Counted from the stretch's first letter, positions 36,187 through 45,523 are shown. The stretch is DNA of 64,000 bases from Streptomyces sp. CC208A (GCF_030010625.1 NZ_JASCXN010000025.1:61508-125507), one strand, 5' to 3'. Notes: generated by a model not told the origin, from the sequence alone. A program made the numbers and translations.

Positions 36187-37050
36187 ATGACGCACGCCGA
36201 GACCGCCCCGTTCCAGTTCTTCTCCCTCCAGGTCGACCGGACGCGGCGGCTCGGCCCGTCGCTGGTCCGCGTCACCTTCACGGGAGCCGACGGCGAGGAG
36301 CTCAAGGGCTTCGCCGCCGGGGGCCGCGACCAGTCGCTGTCCCTGTTCCTGCCGCACCCCGGCCAGGACGCCCCCGTCCTGCCGCCGCTGGACAACCCGG
36401 ACATGTACGCGATCCTCGGCGCCTGGCGGGCCATGCCCGACGACGTCAGGGCCGTGATGCGCTCGTACACCGTCCGCGAGCAGCGCACCGAGCCGACCCA
36501 TGAGGTCGACATCGACTTCGCCGTCCACGAGGACGGCGGCCCGGCCTGCCGCTGGGCGCAGCGCGCGAAGCCCGGCGACCGGGTGGTCGTGCTCGGCCCG
36601 GCGGTCGCCGACAACACCGGGGTGCGCTTCCGGCTGCCGGAGGACGCCGACTCGGTGCTGATCTGGGCGGACGAGACGGCGCTGCCCGCCGCCTCCGCGA
36701 TCCTGGAGTGGCTGCCGGCCGAGACCCGCGCCCGGGTCTTCCTCGAAGTGCCGTACTCCGGCGACCGGACGGAGCTCGCGACGGAGGCGGACGCCACCGT
36801 CACCTGGCTGGTGCGGGAGGAGGGCGCGCCGTCGGCCCTGGAGGCGATCGCGGGCGCGGAGCTGCCCGGGGAGTCGCCGTACGTGTGGATCGCGGGCGAG
36901 TCCGGCGCGGTGAAGGCGCTGCGGCGGCACTTCGTACGCGAACGCGGGCTCGACCGGCGCCGGGTGACGTTCGTGGGCTACTGGCGCAAGGGCCTGTCGG
37001 AGGACGCCCTGCGCGAGGTGCCGGACGAGACGGCACAGGACGACGCATAG
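36187..37050 (+). CDS. desF: Siderophore-interacting protein, ferric-siderophore reductase
   Basis: 287 residues with the SIP fold: FAD-binding barrel (SYTVREQRTEPTHEVDIDF carries the R-x-Y-T-like flavin motif) and a C-terminal NAD(P)H domain ending GYWRKG. It reduces ferric iron to release it from ferrioxamine inside the cell. It follows desE after four bases and shares its iron-box promoter. Confidence 0.92.
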   Translation: MTHAETAPFQFFSLQVDRTRRLGPSLVRVTFTGADGEELKGFAAGGRDQSLSLFLPHPGQDAPVLPPLDNPDMYAILGAWRAMPDDVRAVMRSYTVREQRTEPTHEVDIDFAVHEDGGPACRWAQRAKPGDRVVVLGPAVADNTGVRFRLPEDADSVLIWADETALPAASAILEWLPAETRARVFLEVPYSGDRTELATEADATVTWLVREEGAPSALEAIAGAELPGESPYVWIAGESGAVKALRRHFVRERGLDRRRVTFVGYWRKGLSEDALREVPDETAQDDA

Positions 37051-37065
37051 CCGAATATTCACCCC

Positions 37066-37099
37066 ATGGCCCCTCAATCCGCCCGGATTGGGGGGCCAT
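37066..37099 (+). terminator. Terminator between desF and the desABCD promoter
   Basis: 14-bp stem (37066-37079 with 37086-37099), one wobble pair, loop CGCCCG. It separates the uptake genes from the iron box of desA. Confidence 0.85.
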
Positions 37100-37111
37100 T
37101 GCCGTTTGAAA

Positions 37112-37130
37112 TTAGGTTAGGCTAACCTTA
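37112..37130. promoter_or_regulatory. DmdR/IdeR iron box of desABCD
   Basis: TTAGGTTAGGCTAACCTTA matches the 19-bp consensus at 18 positions. It lies 54 bp before desA in a locally AT-rich promoter. Confidence 0.95.
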
Positions 37131-37183
37131 CTTAAGCACCAACGGTTGCGTGTTCCGCGTCCCCGTCCCGGAAGGGCCCCCAC

Positions 37184-38623
37184 ATGCGTTCGCACCTGCT
37201 AAACGACACCACGGCGGAGAGCTACCGGCGCTCCGTCACCGAAGGAGTCGAGCGGGTGGCGAGGAAACTCGCCACGACGCGCGGCCCGTTCACGGGTGTC
37301 ACCCCCGCCGAACTGGCGCCCGTGATCGACGCCGTGGACCTCGACCGCCCCCTCGGGGACGCCTCCGCCGCCCTCGACGAGCTGGAGGACGTCTACCTCC
37401 GCGACGCGGTCTACTTCCACCACCCTCGCTACCTGGGCCACCTCAACTGCCCGGTCGTCATCCCCGCCGTCCTCGGTGAGGCCGTCCTCTCGGCGGTCAA
37501 CTCCTCCCTCGACACCTGGGACCAGTCCGCCGGCGGCACCCTCATCGAGCGCAAGCTCATCGCCTGGACCGCCGCCCGCATCGGCCTCGGCCCCCTCGCC
37601 GACGGCGTCTTCACCAGCGGCGGCACCCAGTCCAACCTCCAGGCGCTGCTCCTCGCCCGCGAGGAGTCCGGCACCGCCGACCTGTCGAAACTGCGCATCT
37701 TCTCCTCCGAGTGCAGCCACTTCTCCGTCCAGAAGTCGGCCACCCTCCTCGGCCTCGGCCGCGACGCGGTCATCTCGATCCCGGTCGACCGCAACAAGCG
37801 GATGCAGTCCGTCGTCCTCGCCGCCGAGCTGGAGACCTGCCGCGCCGAGGGCCTGATCCCGATGGCGATCGTCGCCACCGCCGGCACCACCGACTTCGGC
37901 TCCATCGACCCGCTGCCCGAGATCGCCGCCCTCGCCGAGGAGTACGGCGCCTGGATGCACGTCGACGCCGCCTACGGCTGCGGCCTGCTCGCCTCCCTCA
38001 AGCGCCGCCACCTCCTCGACGGCATCGAGCGCGCCGACTCGGTCACCGTGGACTACCACAAGTCCTTCTTCCAGCCGGTCAGTTCGTCCGCCGTCCTGGT
38101 CCGCGACGGCTCGGCCCTGCGCCACGCCACGTACCACGCCGACTACCTCAACCCCCGGCGCACGGTGGCCGAGCAGATCCCCAACCAGGTGGACAAGTCG
38201 CTCCAGACCACCCGCCGCTTCGACGCCCTCAAACTGTGGATGACCCTGCGCGTCATGGGCGCCGACGGCATCGGCGAACTCTTCGACGAGGTCTGCGACC
38301 TGGCCGCCGCCGGGTACGAGCTGCTCGCCGCCGACCCGCGCTACGACGTGGTCGTCGAGCCGCAGCTGTCCACCCTCGTCTACCGCTACGTCCCCGAGGC
38401 CGTGACCTCGCCCGCCGAGATCGACCGCGCCAACCTCTACGCCCGCAAGGCGCTCTTCGCCTCCGGCGAGGCCGTCGTCGCCGGCACCAAGGTCGACGGC
38501 CGCCAGTACCTCAAGTTCACCCTGCTCAACCCCGAGACCACGGTGTCCGACATCGCCGCCGTCCTCGATCTGATCGCCGGCCACGCCGAGCAGTACCTGG
38601 GAGAGAACCTTGTCCACGCCTGA
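37184..38623 (+). CDS. desA: Lysine decarboxylase of desferrioxamine synthesis
   Basis: 479 residues, a PLP enzyme of the group II (aromatic-amino-acid-type) decarboxylases. VFTSGGTQSNLQALL binds cofactor phosphate, HVDAAYGCG holds the PLP-ring aspartate, and the PLP lysine is in VTVDYHKSFFQP. It converts lysine to cadaverine, the first step of desferrioxamine B/E synthesis. First of four overlapping genes. Confidence 0.95.
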   Translation: MRSHLLNDTTAESYRRSVTEGVERVARKLATTRGPFTGVTPAELAPVIDAVDLDRPLGDASAALDELEDVYLRDAVYFHHPRYLGHLNCPVVIPAVLGEAVLSAVNSSLDTWDQSAGGTLIERKLIAWTAARIGLGPLADGVFTSGGTQSNLQALLLAREESGTADLSKLRIFSSECSHFSVQKSATLLGLGRDAVISIPVDRNKRMQSVVLAAELETCRAEGLIPMAIVATAGTTDFGSIDPLPEIAALAEEYGAWMHVDAAYGCGLLASLKRRHLLDGIERADSVTVDYHKSFFQPVSSSAVLVRDGSALRHATYHADYLNPRRTVAEQIPNQVDKSLQTTRRFDALKLWMTLRVMGADGIGELFDEVCDLAAAGYELLAADPRYDVVVEPQLSTLVYRYVPEAVTSPAEIDRANLYARKALFASGEAVVAGTKVDGRQYLKFTLLNPETTVSDIAAVLDLIAGHAEQYLGENLVHA

Positions 38624-39893
38624 GATCACTGAGATCCACGACTTCATCGGGATCGGTCTCGGTCCGTTCAATCTCGGACTGGCCTGCCTGACCGAGCCCA
38701 TCGCCGAACTGAACGGCCTCTTCCTGGAGTCCAAGCCGGACTTCGAGTGGCACTCCGGGATGTTCCTCGACGGCGCCCACCTCCAGACGCCGTTCATGTC
38801 GGACCTGGTGACGCTCGCCGACCCGACCTCGCCGTACTCCTTCCTCAACTACCTGAAGGAGAAGGGCCGGCTGTACTCGTTCTACATCCGCGAGAACTTC
38901 TACCCGCTGCGCGCCGAGTACGACGACTACTGCCGCTGGGCCGCCGCCCAGGTCTCCTCGATCCGCTTCTCGACCACCGTCGCCTCCGTCGCGTACGACG
39001 AGGCCCGCGAGGTGTACGTGGTCGCCACCGAGGCCGGAGAAACGTTCCTGGCCCGCCGGATCGTCCTCGGCACCGGCACCCCGCCGTACCTCCCCGAGCC
39101 CTGCCGGGAGCTCGGCGGCGACCTGGTCCACACCTCGCGCTACATGCCGAACAAGGAAGCCCTCCAGCGCAAGAAGTCGATCACGATCGTCGGCAGCGGC
39201 CAGTCCGCCGCCGAGATCTACTACGACCTCCTGTCGGAGATCGACGTCCACGGCTACAAGCTCAACTGGGTGACCCGCTCCCCGCGCTTCTTCCCCCTTG
39301 AGTACACCAAGCTCACCCTGGAGATGACCTCCCCCGAGTACGTGGACTACTTCCACACGCTCCCCGAGGAGACCCGCTACCGCCTGGAGTCCCAGCAGAA
39401 GGGCCTCTTCAAGGGCATCAACGGCGACCTCATCGACTCCATCTTCGACCTGCTCTACCAGAAGAACTTCGCCGGCCCGGTCCCCACCCGCCTCCTCACC
39501 AACTCCGCGCTGCACACCGCCTCGTACGACGAGGCAAGCGGCACGTACACCCTCGGCTTCCGCCAGGAGGAGCAGGAGAAGGAGTACGAGATCGAGACCG
39601 AGGGCCTGGTCCTCGCCACCGGCTACAAGTACACGGCCCCCGCCTTCCTGGAGCCGCTCCGCGACCGGCTGCGCTTCGACGGGCAGGGCCGCTTCGACGT
39701 CGCCCGCAACTACGCGGTCGACACCACGGGCCGCGAGGTCTTCCTCCAGAACGCCGGCGTCCACACCCACTCGATCACCTCGCCGGACCTGGGCATGGGC
39801 CCGTACCGCAACGCGTACATCATCCGGGAGATGCTGGGCTCCGAGTACTACCCCGTAGAGAAGACCATCGCTTTCCAGGAGTTCGCGGTATGA
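38610..39893 (+). CDS. desB: Cadaverine N-monooxygenase
   Basis: 427 residues, FAD-dependent N-hydroxylase of the lysine/ornithine type. FIGIGLGPFNLGLACL is the FAD site, ITIVGSGQSAAEIYYDL the NADPH site, and LVLATGYKY the C-terminal ATGY motif. It hydroxylates cadaverine. The start is a rare TTG at 38610 with GGGAGAG upstream, overlapping the desA end by 14 bases; no ATG or GTG fits the N-terminus. Confidence 0.93.
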   Translation: MSTPEITEIHDFIGIGLGPFNLGLACLTEPIAELNGLFLESKPDFEWHSGMFLDGAHLQTPFMSDLVTLADPTSPYSFLNYLKEKGRLYSFYIRENFYPLRAEYDDYCRWAAAQVSSIRFSTTVASVAYDEAREVYVVATEAGETFLARRIVLGTGTPPYLPEPCRELGGDLVHTSRYMPNKEALQRKKSITIVGSGQSAAEIYYDLLSEIDVHGYKLNWVTRSPRFFPLEYTKLTLEMTSPEYVDYFHTLPEETRYRLESQQKGLFKGINGDLIDSIFDLLYQKNFAGPVPTRLLTNSALHTASYDEASGTYTLGFRQEEQEKEYEIETEGLVLATGYKYTAPAFLEPLRDRLRFDGQGRFDVARNYAVDTTGREVFLQNAGVHTHSITSPDLGMGPYRNAYIIREMLGSEYYPVEKTIAFQEFAV

Positions 39894-40420
39894 CCGTCCA
39901 GATCCGTCCCCTCGACCCGCTGAAGGACGCGGAGCTGATCCACCCCTGGGTCACCCACCCCAAGGCCGCCTTCTGGATGATGCAGGACGCGAAGCTCCAG
40001 GACGTGGAGCGCGCCTACATGGAGATCGCCGCCCACCCGCACCACGACGCCTTCATCGGCCTCGTGGACGGCGAGCCCGCCTTCCTCATGGAGCGGTACG
40101 ACCCCGCTCACGTCGAGCTGGTCGGCCTCTACGAGCCGCAGCCGGGCGACGTCGGCATGCACTTCCTGGTCGCCCCCACCGACACCCCGGTCCACGGCTT
40201 CACCCGCAAGGTGATCACCGCCGTGATGGCGGAGCTGTTCGCCGACCCGGCGACCGCCCGCGTGGTCGTCGAGCCCGACGTCCGCAACAAGGCCGTGCAC
40301 GCGCTCAACGAGGCCGTCGGCTTCGTGCCGGAGCGCGAGATCCAGAAGCCGGAGAAGAAGGCCCTGCTGAGCTTCTGCACCCGCGCCCAGTTCGAGACCG
40401 CCGTCGGAGCGACGATATGA
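39890..40420 (+). CDS. desC: Acyltransferase of desferrioxamine synthesis (GNAT)
   Basis: 176 residues, an IucB-like GNAT acetyltransferase: HPWVTHPKAAFWMMQD at the N-terminus and VVVEPDVRNKAVHALNEAVG with the CoA-binding loop. It acylates N-hydroxycadaverine with succinyl-CoA or acetyl-CoA. ATGA overlap with desB and with desD. Confidence 0.95.
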   Translation: MTVQIRPLDPLKDAELIHPWVTHPKAAFWMMQDAKLQDVERAYMEIAAHPHHDAFIGLVDGEPAFLMERYDPAHVELVGLYEPQPGDVGMHFLVAPTDTPVHGFTRKVITAVMAELFADPATARVVVEPDVRNKAVHALNEAVGFVPEREIQKPEKKALLSFCTRAQFETAVGATI

Positions 40421-42204
40421 GCCTTCCGGACGCCACCGACCCCGTGGCCCACCTCACCCCCGAGCGCTGGGCCGCCGCCAACCGCGCGCTGATCCGCAAG
40501 GCCCTCGCCGAGTTCGCCCACGAGCGGCTGCTCAACCCGCAGGAGCTGGGCGAGTCCCGCTACCGGGTGCTCAGCGACGACGGCGCGACCGAGTACCGCT
40601 TCACGGCGGACCGCTTCGCCCTCGACCACTGGCAGGTCTACCCCGAGTCGATCAGCCGCCACCGGGGAGACGAACAACTCCCTCTGGACGCCCTCCAGTT
40701 CATCACGGAGCTGCGCGGCGCGCTGGGCCTGAGCGACGAGATCCTCCCGGTCTACCTGGAGGAGATCTCCTCCACCCTGGCCGGCACCGCCTACAAGTCG
40801 ACGAAGCCGCCGGTGGCCGCCGCCGAGCTGGCCCAGGCCGGCTTCCAGGCGATCGAGACCGGCATGACCGAGGGCCACCCCTGCTTCGTCGCCAACAACG
40901 GCCGCCTCGGCTTCGGCGTCGACGAATACCGCGCCTACGCCCCCGAGGCCGCGGCCCCGATCCACCTGATCTGGCTGGCCGCCCGCCGCGACCGCGCCAC
41001 CTTCACGGCCGGCGCGGACGTGGAGTACGAGACCTTCATCCGCGCGGAGCTGGGCGACGCGGCGGTGGACGGTTTCGCCGCGATCCTCGCGGAACGGGGC
41101 CTGGACCTGGCCGACTACCTCCTCATGCCGGCCCACCCCTGGCAGTGGTGGAACAAGCTGTCGGTGACCTTCGCCGCCGAGGTGGCCCAGCAGCGCCTGG
41201 TGTACCTGGGCGAGGGCGAGGACGCCTACCTGGCACAGCAGTCGATCCGCACCTTCTTCAACACCACCGACCCCGCCAAGCACTACGTGAAGACGGCCCT
41301 GTCGGTCCTCAACATGGGCTTCATGCGCGGCCTCTCGGCGGCGTACATGGAGGCCACCCCGGCGATCAACGACTGGCTGCACACCCTGATCGAGGCGGAC
41401 CCGACCCTCCAGGCGGCCCGCTTCTCGATCATCCGCGAGCGCGCGGCGGTCGGCTACCGCCACCTGGAGTACGAAGCGGCGACGGACCGCTACTCCCCCT
41501 ACCGCAAGATGCTGGCGGCCCTGTGGCGCGAGTCCCCGGTCCCGCGCCTGGCGGAGGGCGAACGCCTGGCGACGATGGCGTCCCTGCTGCACGTGGACCA
41601 CGCGGGCGCGTCCTTCGCGGGAGCCCTGATCAAGAACTCGGGCCTGACCCCTGAGACATGGCTCCGGAAATACCTGGACGCCTACCTCCTCCCGGTCTTG
41701 CACAGCTTCTACGCCTACGACCTGGCGTACATGCCGCACGGCGAGAACGTGATCCTGGTCCTCGACGCCTCGGGCGCGGTGGACCGGGCGATCTTCAAGG
41801 ACATCGCCGAGGAGATCGTCGTCATGGACCCGGCCGCGGTCCTCCCCCCGGCGGTGGAACGCATCCGCGCCGAGGTCCCCGAGGACATGAAGCTCCTCTC
41901 GGTCTTCACGGACGTCTTCGACTGCTTCTTCCGCTTCCTCTCCGCGACGCTGGCGGCGGAGGGTGTGGTGGACGAGGACACCTTCTGGCGGACGGTGGCC
42001 GAGTCGGTGAAGGTCTACCAGGCCTCGAAGCCGGAACTGTCCGACCGCTTCGCGCAGTACGACATGTTCACGGAGACCTTCGCCCTCTCCGCCCTCAACC
42101 GCCTCCAGCTCCGCAACAACAAGCAGATGGTCGACCTGGCGGACCCCTCGGCGGCCCTCCAGCTGGTGGGCGACCTGACGAACCCGATCGCGCGGTTCGC
42201 CTGA
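40417..42204 (+). CDS. desD: Desferrioxamine synthetase (NIS synthetase)
   Basis: 595 residues, IucA/IucC family. Family segments include EGHPCFVANNGRLGFG (nucleotide region), LMPAHPWQWWNK, SIRTFFNTTDPAKHYVKTAL and the C-terminal ferric-reductase-like part (AYDLAYMPHGENVILVLD). It couples hydroxamate monomers with ATP into desferrioxamine B/E. It ends the operon and is followed by a strong terminator. Confidence 0.96.
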   Translation: MSLPDATDPVAHLTPERWAAANRALIRKALAEFAHERLLNPQELGESRYRVLSDDGATEYRFTADRFALDHWQVYPESISRHRGDEQLPLDALQFITELRGALGLSDEILPVYLEEISSTLAGTAYKSTKPPVAAAELAQAGFQAIETGMTEGHPCFVANNGRLGFGVDEYRAYAPEAAAPIHLIWLAARRDRATFTAGADVEYETFIRAELGDAAVDGFAAILAERGLDLADYLLMPAHPWQWWNKLSVTFAAEVAQQRLVYLGEGEDAYLAQQSIRTFFNTTDPAKHYVKTALSVLNMGFMRGLSAAYMEATPAINDWLHTLIEADPTLQAARFSIIRERAAVGYRHLEYEAATDRYSPYRKMLAALWRESPVPRLAEGERLATMASLLHVDHAGASFAGALIKNSGLTPETWLRKYLDAYLLPVLHSFYAYDLAYMPHGENVILVLDASGAVDRAIFKDIAEEIVVMDPAAVLPPAVERIRAEVPEDMKLLSVFTDVFDCFFRFLSATLAAEGVVDEDTFWRTVAESVKVYQASKPELSDRFAQYDMFTETFALSALNRLQLRNNKQMVDLADPSAALQLVGDLTNPIARFA

Positions 42205-42226
42205 CGGGCACACCCCCGAGACCGGT

Positions 42227-42265
42227 GCGGGCCCCGGCGGAGTACGGTCCTCCGCCGGGGCCCGC
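42227..42265 (+). terminator. Terminator of the des operon
   Basis: Perfect 15-bp stem GCGGGCCCCGGCGGA / TCCGCCGGGGCCCGC with a 9-base loop, 22 bases after the desD stop. The remainder of the gap to 42413 shows no other feature. Confidence 0.92.
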
Positions 42266-42413
42266 ATCCATGCCGCCCCGTAGGGGCAGGAGCCCTCTTC
42301 CTGGCCGCGGCCCGGCGCCTCGCCACTGTCCGGGCTCCTTTCTCCGTTCCCCTCACCGAGGGATGGAGCCCTGAGGCATCGCCCGGGGAGGGACACACGG
42401 AGTCGTTCGCAGG

Positions 42414-42635
42414 TCACCCGCTGACCAGGGCGACGTACTCGACGGTGACGGCGAACGTCCCGTGACCGGTCGCGACCGCGTGCGCCAGGCACGCGACGTT
42501 CGCGGCCTGCGGGTCGGCCGTGGGCCGCGTCTCCCACACGCACGCCCCGTCCAGGCAGGAGGCCGTGACGGTCGTCTCCCCCTGCGGGTGCGGGCCGATC
42601 CGGTGGGCGACGGCCACGTCCGGCAGCGCCGTCAC
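42414..42635 (-). CDS. Small DUF7848-like protein
   Basis: 73 residues, start GTG with GAGG upstream, overlapping the stop of the next gene (GTGA). The pattern HRIGPHP-...-ASCLDGACVWE-...-HAVATGHGTFAVTVEYVAL is like small Streptomyces proteins with paired cysteines and an HT-x-H tail found beside XRE/DUF397 genes. Function unknown. Confidence 0.75.
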   Translation of the reverse strand: MTALPDVAVAHRIGPHPQGETTVTASCLDGACVWETRPTADPQAANVACLAHAVATGHGTFAVTVEYVALVSG

Positions 42636-43063
42636 GGCGCCTCGATCCGCATCTTCGGCGGGTCGTGCGGGTGGTTGCGTACCTCCACCACACAGTCCAC
42701 GGCGGCGGATTCGTCGTGCAGAGGCCCCGTGCCCATGTACAGGTCGAACCAGCGCACCAGATACGCGCACAGCGTGCAGTCCGGCACCGGCTCGGGCCGG
42801 GGCCGGAGCTCGTGATCGGCGGAGAGGACCATCGCCGGCGGCACGGGCGTCGTGAGGACGTGGATGCTCGCCCGCTCCCCCTCGGTCGGCTCCCGCAGCG
42901 CCTCGGGCGACGCGGCCCACTCGGCACCGCCGCCCGGCGGAGTCAGGTGGACGCGCCCACCGGCGTGGCGCGAGACCCGCCCGAGCCGGGTCCTTCCGCC
43001 ACTGGTGTCGGCCACGTAGGCGCCGACGGCGGGGAAGGGTGGGGGAACACTGCACGCAGGCAT
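42632..43063 (-). CDS. Small actinobacterial protein, unknown function
   Basis: 143 residues. FPAVGAYVADTSGGRTRLGRV followed by VHLTPPGGGAEW is a small SH3-like barrel often seen in Streptomyces genes neighbouring XRE/DUF397 pairs. The C-terminal half has CTLCAYLVRWF. Start ATG has GAGAGGAG upstream. It is coupled to the 73-residue gene and divergent from the XRE regulator, so it may be one of its targets. Confidence 0.75.
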   Translation of the reverse strand: MPACSVPPPFPAVGAYVADTSGGRTRLGRVSRHAGGRVHLTPPGGGAEWAASPEALREPTEGERASIHVLTTPVPPAMVLSADHELRPRPEPVPDCTLCAYLVRWFDLYMGTGPLHDESAAVDCVVEVRNHPHDPPKMRIEAP

Positions 43064-43157
43064 GACCACTCCTCTCTGTAGCTGTTCCACTACCAGGGGT
43101 CGTCAGCGTGGCGTAGAGTCGGGATCCCTTCAACTGGGCAATTCCGAAGGAAGAGTT

Positions 43158-43997
43158 GTGGTCAATCGCAAGGAATTACACCCGGAGGACGGCCCGCGCG
43201 CGGCCTACGGCGCACATCTGCGCAGGCTGCGGGAGCGCCGGGGCTGGACCCAGGACGAGCTGGCGGCGCAGACGGGCTACTCCAGCCAGCACGTCTCGGC
43301 GGTGGAAACCGCCCGGAAGCCGCCGACCCTCCCGTTCTCGCGGGAAGCCGACCAGGCTCTCGGCACGGCCGGGACGGCCGATTCGCTCGAACGCCTATGG
43401 AACGAGATACGGTACGGCAGCCTGCTGGAGGGCTTCCCGGAGTACGTCGGGTACGAGGGGCGCGCCGTCGAGATCCGGCTGTTCCAAGTCGGGATCATCC
43501 CAGGGCTGTTGCAGACGGCGGAGTACGCGCAGGCGCTCGCCAACAGCCATGTGCGGCGCGGCTCCATCACGCAACAGCAGGCGGACGAACGGGTCGCATT
43601 CCTCACGGAGCGCCAAGCGGCGCTGGTGAAGGATCGCCCGCCCATGCTGCTCGTGGTGATGGACGAGAGCTGCATCCGTCGTCCCGTCGGAGGCTCCGCC
43701 GTCATGAACGCACAGCTGGAGCGGCTGGCCGAGTTCGCCGAGCTGCCGAACAGCATGCTCCAGGTGGCGCCGTACGAGATAGGCGAACGTCGCCCGTTCG
43801 ACCTTCCGGTCAACCTGCTCACACTGGCCGACCGGTCCATGGTTGCGTACACGGAGACCCATGCGCAGGGGTATGTGGAGCGCGAACGCACCGCCGTCGC
43901 GTCCCTCCTGACGGGCTACCATCAACTCCAGGCGGAATGCCTCTCCCAGGCAGACTCCGTGGCCATGGTCGAGAAGGTACGAAAGGGCATGCCGTGA
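43158..43997 (+). CDS. XRE-family regulator with DUF5753 domain
   Basis: 279 residues. Helix-turn-helix at residues ~13-60 (YGAHLRRLRERRGWTQDELA, then YSSQHVSAVETARKPP), then the DUF5753 effector domain (FQVGIIPGLLQTAEYAQAL and VVMDESCIRRPVGG). This is the WhiJ/AbaA-orfA family, dozens of paralogs per Streptomyces genome, always paired with a small DUF397 protein that modulates DNA binding. Start GTG with GAAGGAAG upstream. Confidence 0.93.
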   Translation: MVNRKELHPEDGPRAAYGAHLRRLRERRGWTQDELAAQTGYSSQHVSAVETARKPPTLPFSREADQALGTAGTADSLERLWNEIRYGSLLEGFPEYVGYEGRAVEIRLFQVGIIPGLLQTAEYAQALANSHVRRGSITQQQADERVAFLTERQAALVKDRPPMLLVVMDESCIRRPVGGSAVMNAQLERLAEFAELPNSMLQVAPYEIGERRPFDLPVNLLTLADRSMVAYTETHAQGYVERERTAVASLLTGYHQLQAECLSQADSVAMVEKVRKGMP

Positions 43998-44203
43998 CGA
44001 CCGAATCCCCCCGCTGGTACAAGTCTTCCTACAGCAACAACGGCGGTGACTGCGTCGAGGTCGCCACCAACCTCGTCACCCCCCACGGCATCGTCCCCGT
44101 CCGCGACTCCAAGCGCCCCACCGGCCCCACCCTCGCCCTCCCCGCCCCCGCCTTCGCGGTCTTCGTGGCGGGCGTGAAGGCCGGCGACCTCGGGAACGCC
44201 TGA
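43994..44203 (+). CDS. DUF397 partner protein
   Basis: 69 residues. W-YKSSYSNNGGDCVEVA, VRDSKRPTGPTL and a C-terminal AFAVFVAGVKAGDL define DUF397. GTG start overlaps the XRE stop (GTGA). Probable antagonist or partner of the preceding regulator, as shown for related pairs in development and antibiotic control. Confidence 0.95.
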   Translation: MTTESPRWYKSSYSNNGGDCVEVATNLVTPHGIVPVRDSKRPTGPTLALPAPAFAVFVAGVKAGDLGNA

Positions 44204-44219
44204 CCCACGTACGTGCAGC

Positions 44220-44260
44220 ACGGAACGCCCGGCCTGGCAGCTCCCGGCCGGGCGTTCCGT
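44220..44260. terminator. Bidirectional terminator
   Basis: Perfect 15-bp stem ACGGAACGCCCGGCC with its complement, 11-base loop, between the DUF397 gene and the convergent DUF3592 gene. Confidence 0.9.
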
Positions 44261-44289
44261 GCGCGACGGGCCTGTTCTGCGGGCCGCTC

Positions 44290-45150
44290 CTACTGCGGAA
44301 CGCCCGCGTCGTCGTACGCGCCCTGGAAAGCGCCGACGGTCATCGCGACCACCATGGCGATGAGGGCGAGGCCGAAACAGAGAAGGCCCAGCGCGAAGGT
44401 GGCGTCCCAGGCCGTCCGGGGCCGCGACTGGCGGACGATCGCCCTCATGGGGTTCCGGGGGTCGTAGGCGACCTGGACCGTCTCTGATCTGGCCTTGCTG
44501 TACAGGGTGCGGCTCACGCCCGTGGAGTCCGTGTACATGTGCGTTCCGGACCCGCCCAACAGGCGGCTCCTGTCGGCGATCCTCCGTGCGGTCACGGTGA
44601 TGCCGTACCGGGGCAGGTGCCACTGGAGGTAGGCCAGCCACAGCCACCCAGCACCACCCCCGGCGGCTGCCAGCCCCATGCCGCCGACAAGGGGGGAGAT
44701 GACGCCGAGGAACACTCCCGGGAGCCCGCCCGCGGCGACCCCGGTCGCAACGCCGTTGGCGACGAGCACCAGGGCGGCCGCCCACCCCAGCAGAACGGGC
44801 ATGCCGGTCTTCTTCCCGGCCCCGGACAGGACGCGCACGGTGACGAGGCTCGAGCCGTCGGCCCTCGCGTCGTCCTCACCGCGCTCGGGCAGCGCCGCGT
44901 TCACGAGGTCGGCGAAGACGGTGGCGGCGACCTCGCTCACCCCCTCGACCCGGTGGACGACCGCCGTCGCCCCGGCCGGAGCGGTCAGCTCGACGGCGAC
45001 GGACCGGCCCTCGGCGCGCACCCGTTCGATCGCCGCCAGCGGGATGTCCAGTTCCTCGTGCGGACGGCTCAGGATCAGCGACTCGCCCTCCGACCGGAGA
45101 GCGGCGCCCTTGTTGCCCTGCAGGACGGGTATGGGCGAGGTGAGTGACAT
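44290..45150 (-). CDS. DUF3592-type membrane protein
   Basis: 286 residues. An N-terminal ~90-residue soluble part (SLILSRPHEELDIPLAAIER, PH-like strands) precedes helices around residues 120-165 and a final helix near residue 265. Between them, TVQVAYDPRNPMRAIV is the DUF3592 signature (YDPxNP). Function unknown. Start ATG chosen at 45150; an ATG four codons upstream is possible. Confidence 0.8.
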   Translation of the reverse strand: MSLTSPIPVLQGNKGAALRSEGESLILSRPHEELDIPLAAIERVRAEGRSVAVELTAPAGATAVVHRVEGVSEVAATVFADLVNAALPERGEDDARADGSSLVTVRVLSGAGKKTGMPVLLGWAAALVLVANGVATGVAAGGLPGVFLGVISPLVGGMGLAAAGGGAGWLWLAYLQWHLPRYGITVTARRIADRSRLLGGSGTHMYTDSTGVSRTLYSKARSETVQVAYDPRNPMRAIVRQSRPRTAWDATFALGLLCFGLALIAMVVAMTVGAFQGAYDDAGVPQ

Positions 45151-45273
45151 GAGCGCGATCATAGGGAGACGTGCGGCCGACGATCCACTGTGACTTCGCG
45201 ACCCTGTGCGGCCCGCCGGAGCCGCGGGTGACGGCCCGCACTTCAAGGAGTTCCGGCGGGCGGGAGAGTCGAT

Positions 45274-45305
45274 TCCGTTCGTACGGTTCGAACCGCACGA
45301 ACGGA
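45274..45305. repeat. 32-bp near-perfect palindrome
   Basis: The two 16-base halves are complementary except for one A/C mismatch. The centre is GGTTCGAACC and the outer arms are TCCGTTCGT and ACGAACGGA. It sits between divergent genes, so it is not needed as a terminator; a dimer or tetramer operator is more likely. Confidence 0.7.
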
Positions 45306-45476
45306 GTGCGCCTGTCCCCGACGGATCGCGATCGAAGCCGTACGCGGATCGCCACGACTCCGACGCGGTCCCGGCCGCGAGCAACCGCGCCGCCTGCCCG
45401 CCCGGGCGGCCCATCACCCCCGCTGCCCCACAAGCAGACGAGTATCACCCTGCACACCGTCACCCCCACACAGAGT

Positions 45477-45492
45477 CAAGGTCTGGACCAAC
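45477..45492. promoter_or_regulatory. DasR responsive element (dre) upstream of glmS
   Basis: Core GGTCTGGACC within AAGGTCTGGACCAAC fits the dre consensus ACTGGTCTAGACCAGT with one central and some outer differences. DasR is the GlcNAc-responsive GntR repressor and controls amino-sugar genes. The site would control the small gene at 45583 and glmS. Confidence 0.78.
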
Positions 45493-45523
45493 AACCCTCT
45501 CCAGATCGATGATCATGTGACCT

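Noticed and set aside
45206..45520. Open frame across the glmS upstream region
   Set aside because: Crosses the palindrome and DasR site, has no family resemblance, and its codon use is atypical.
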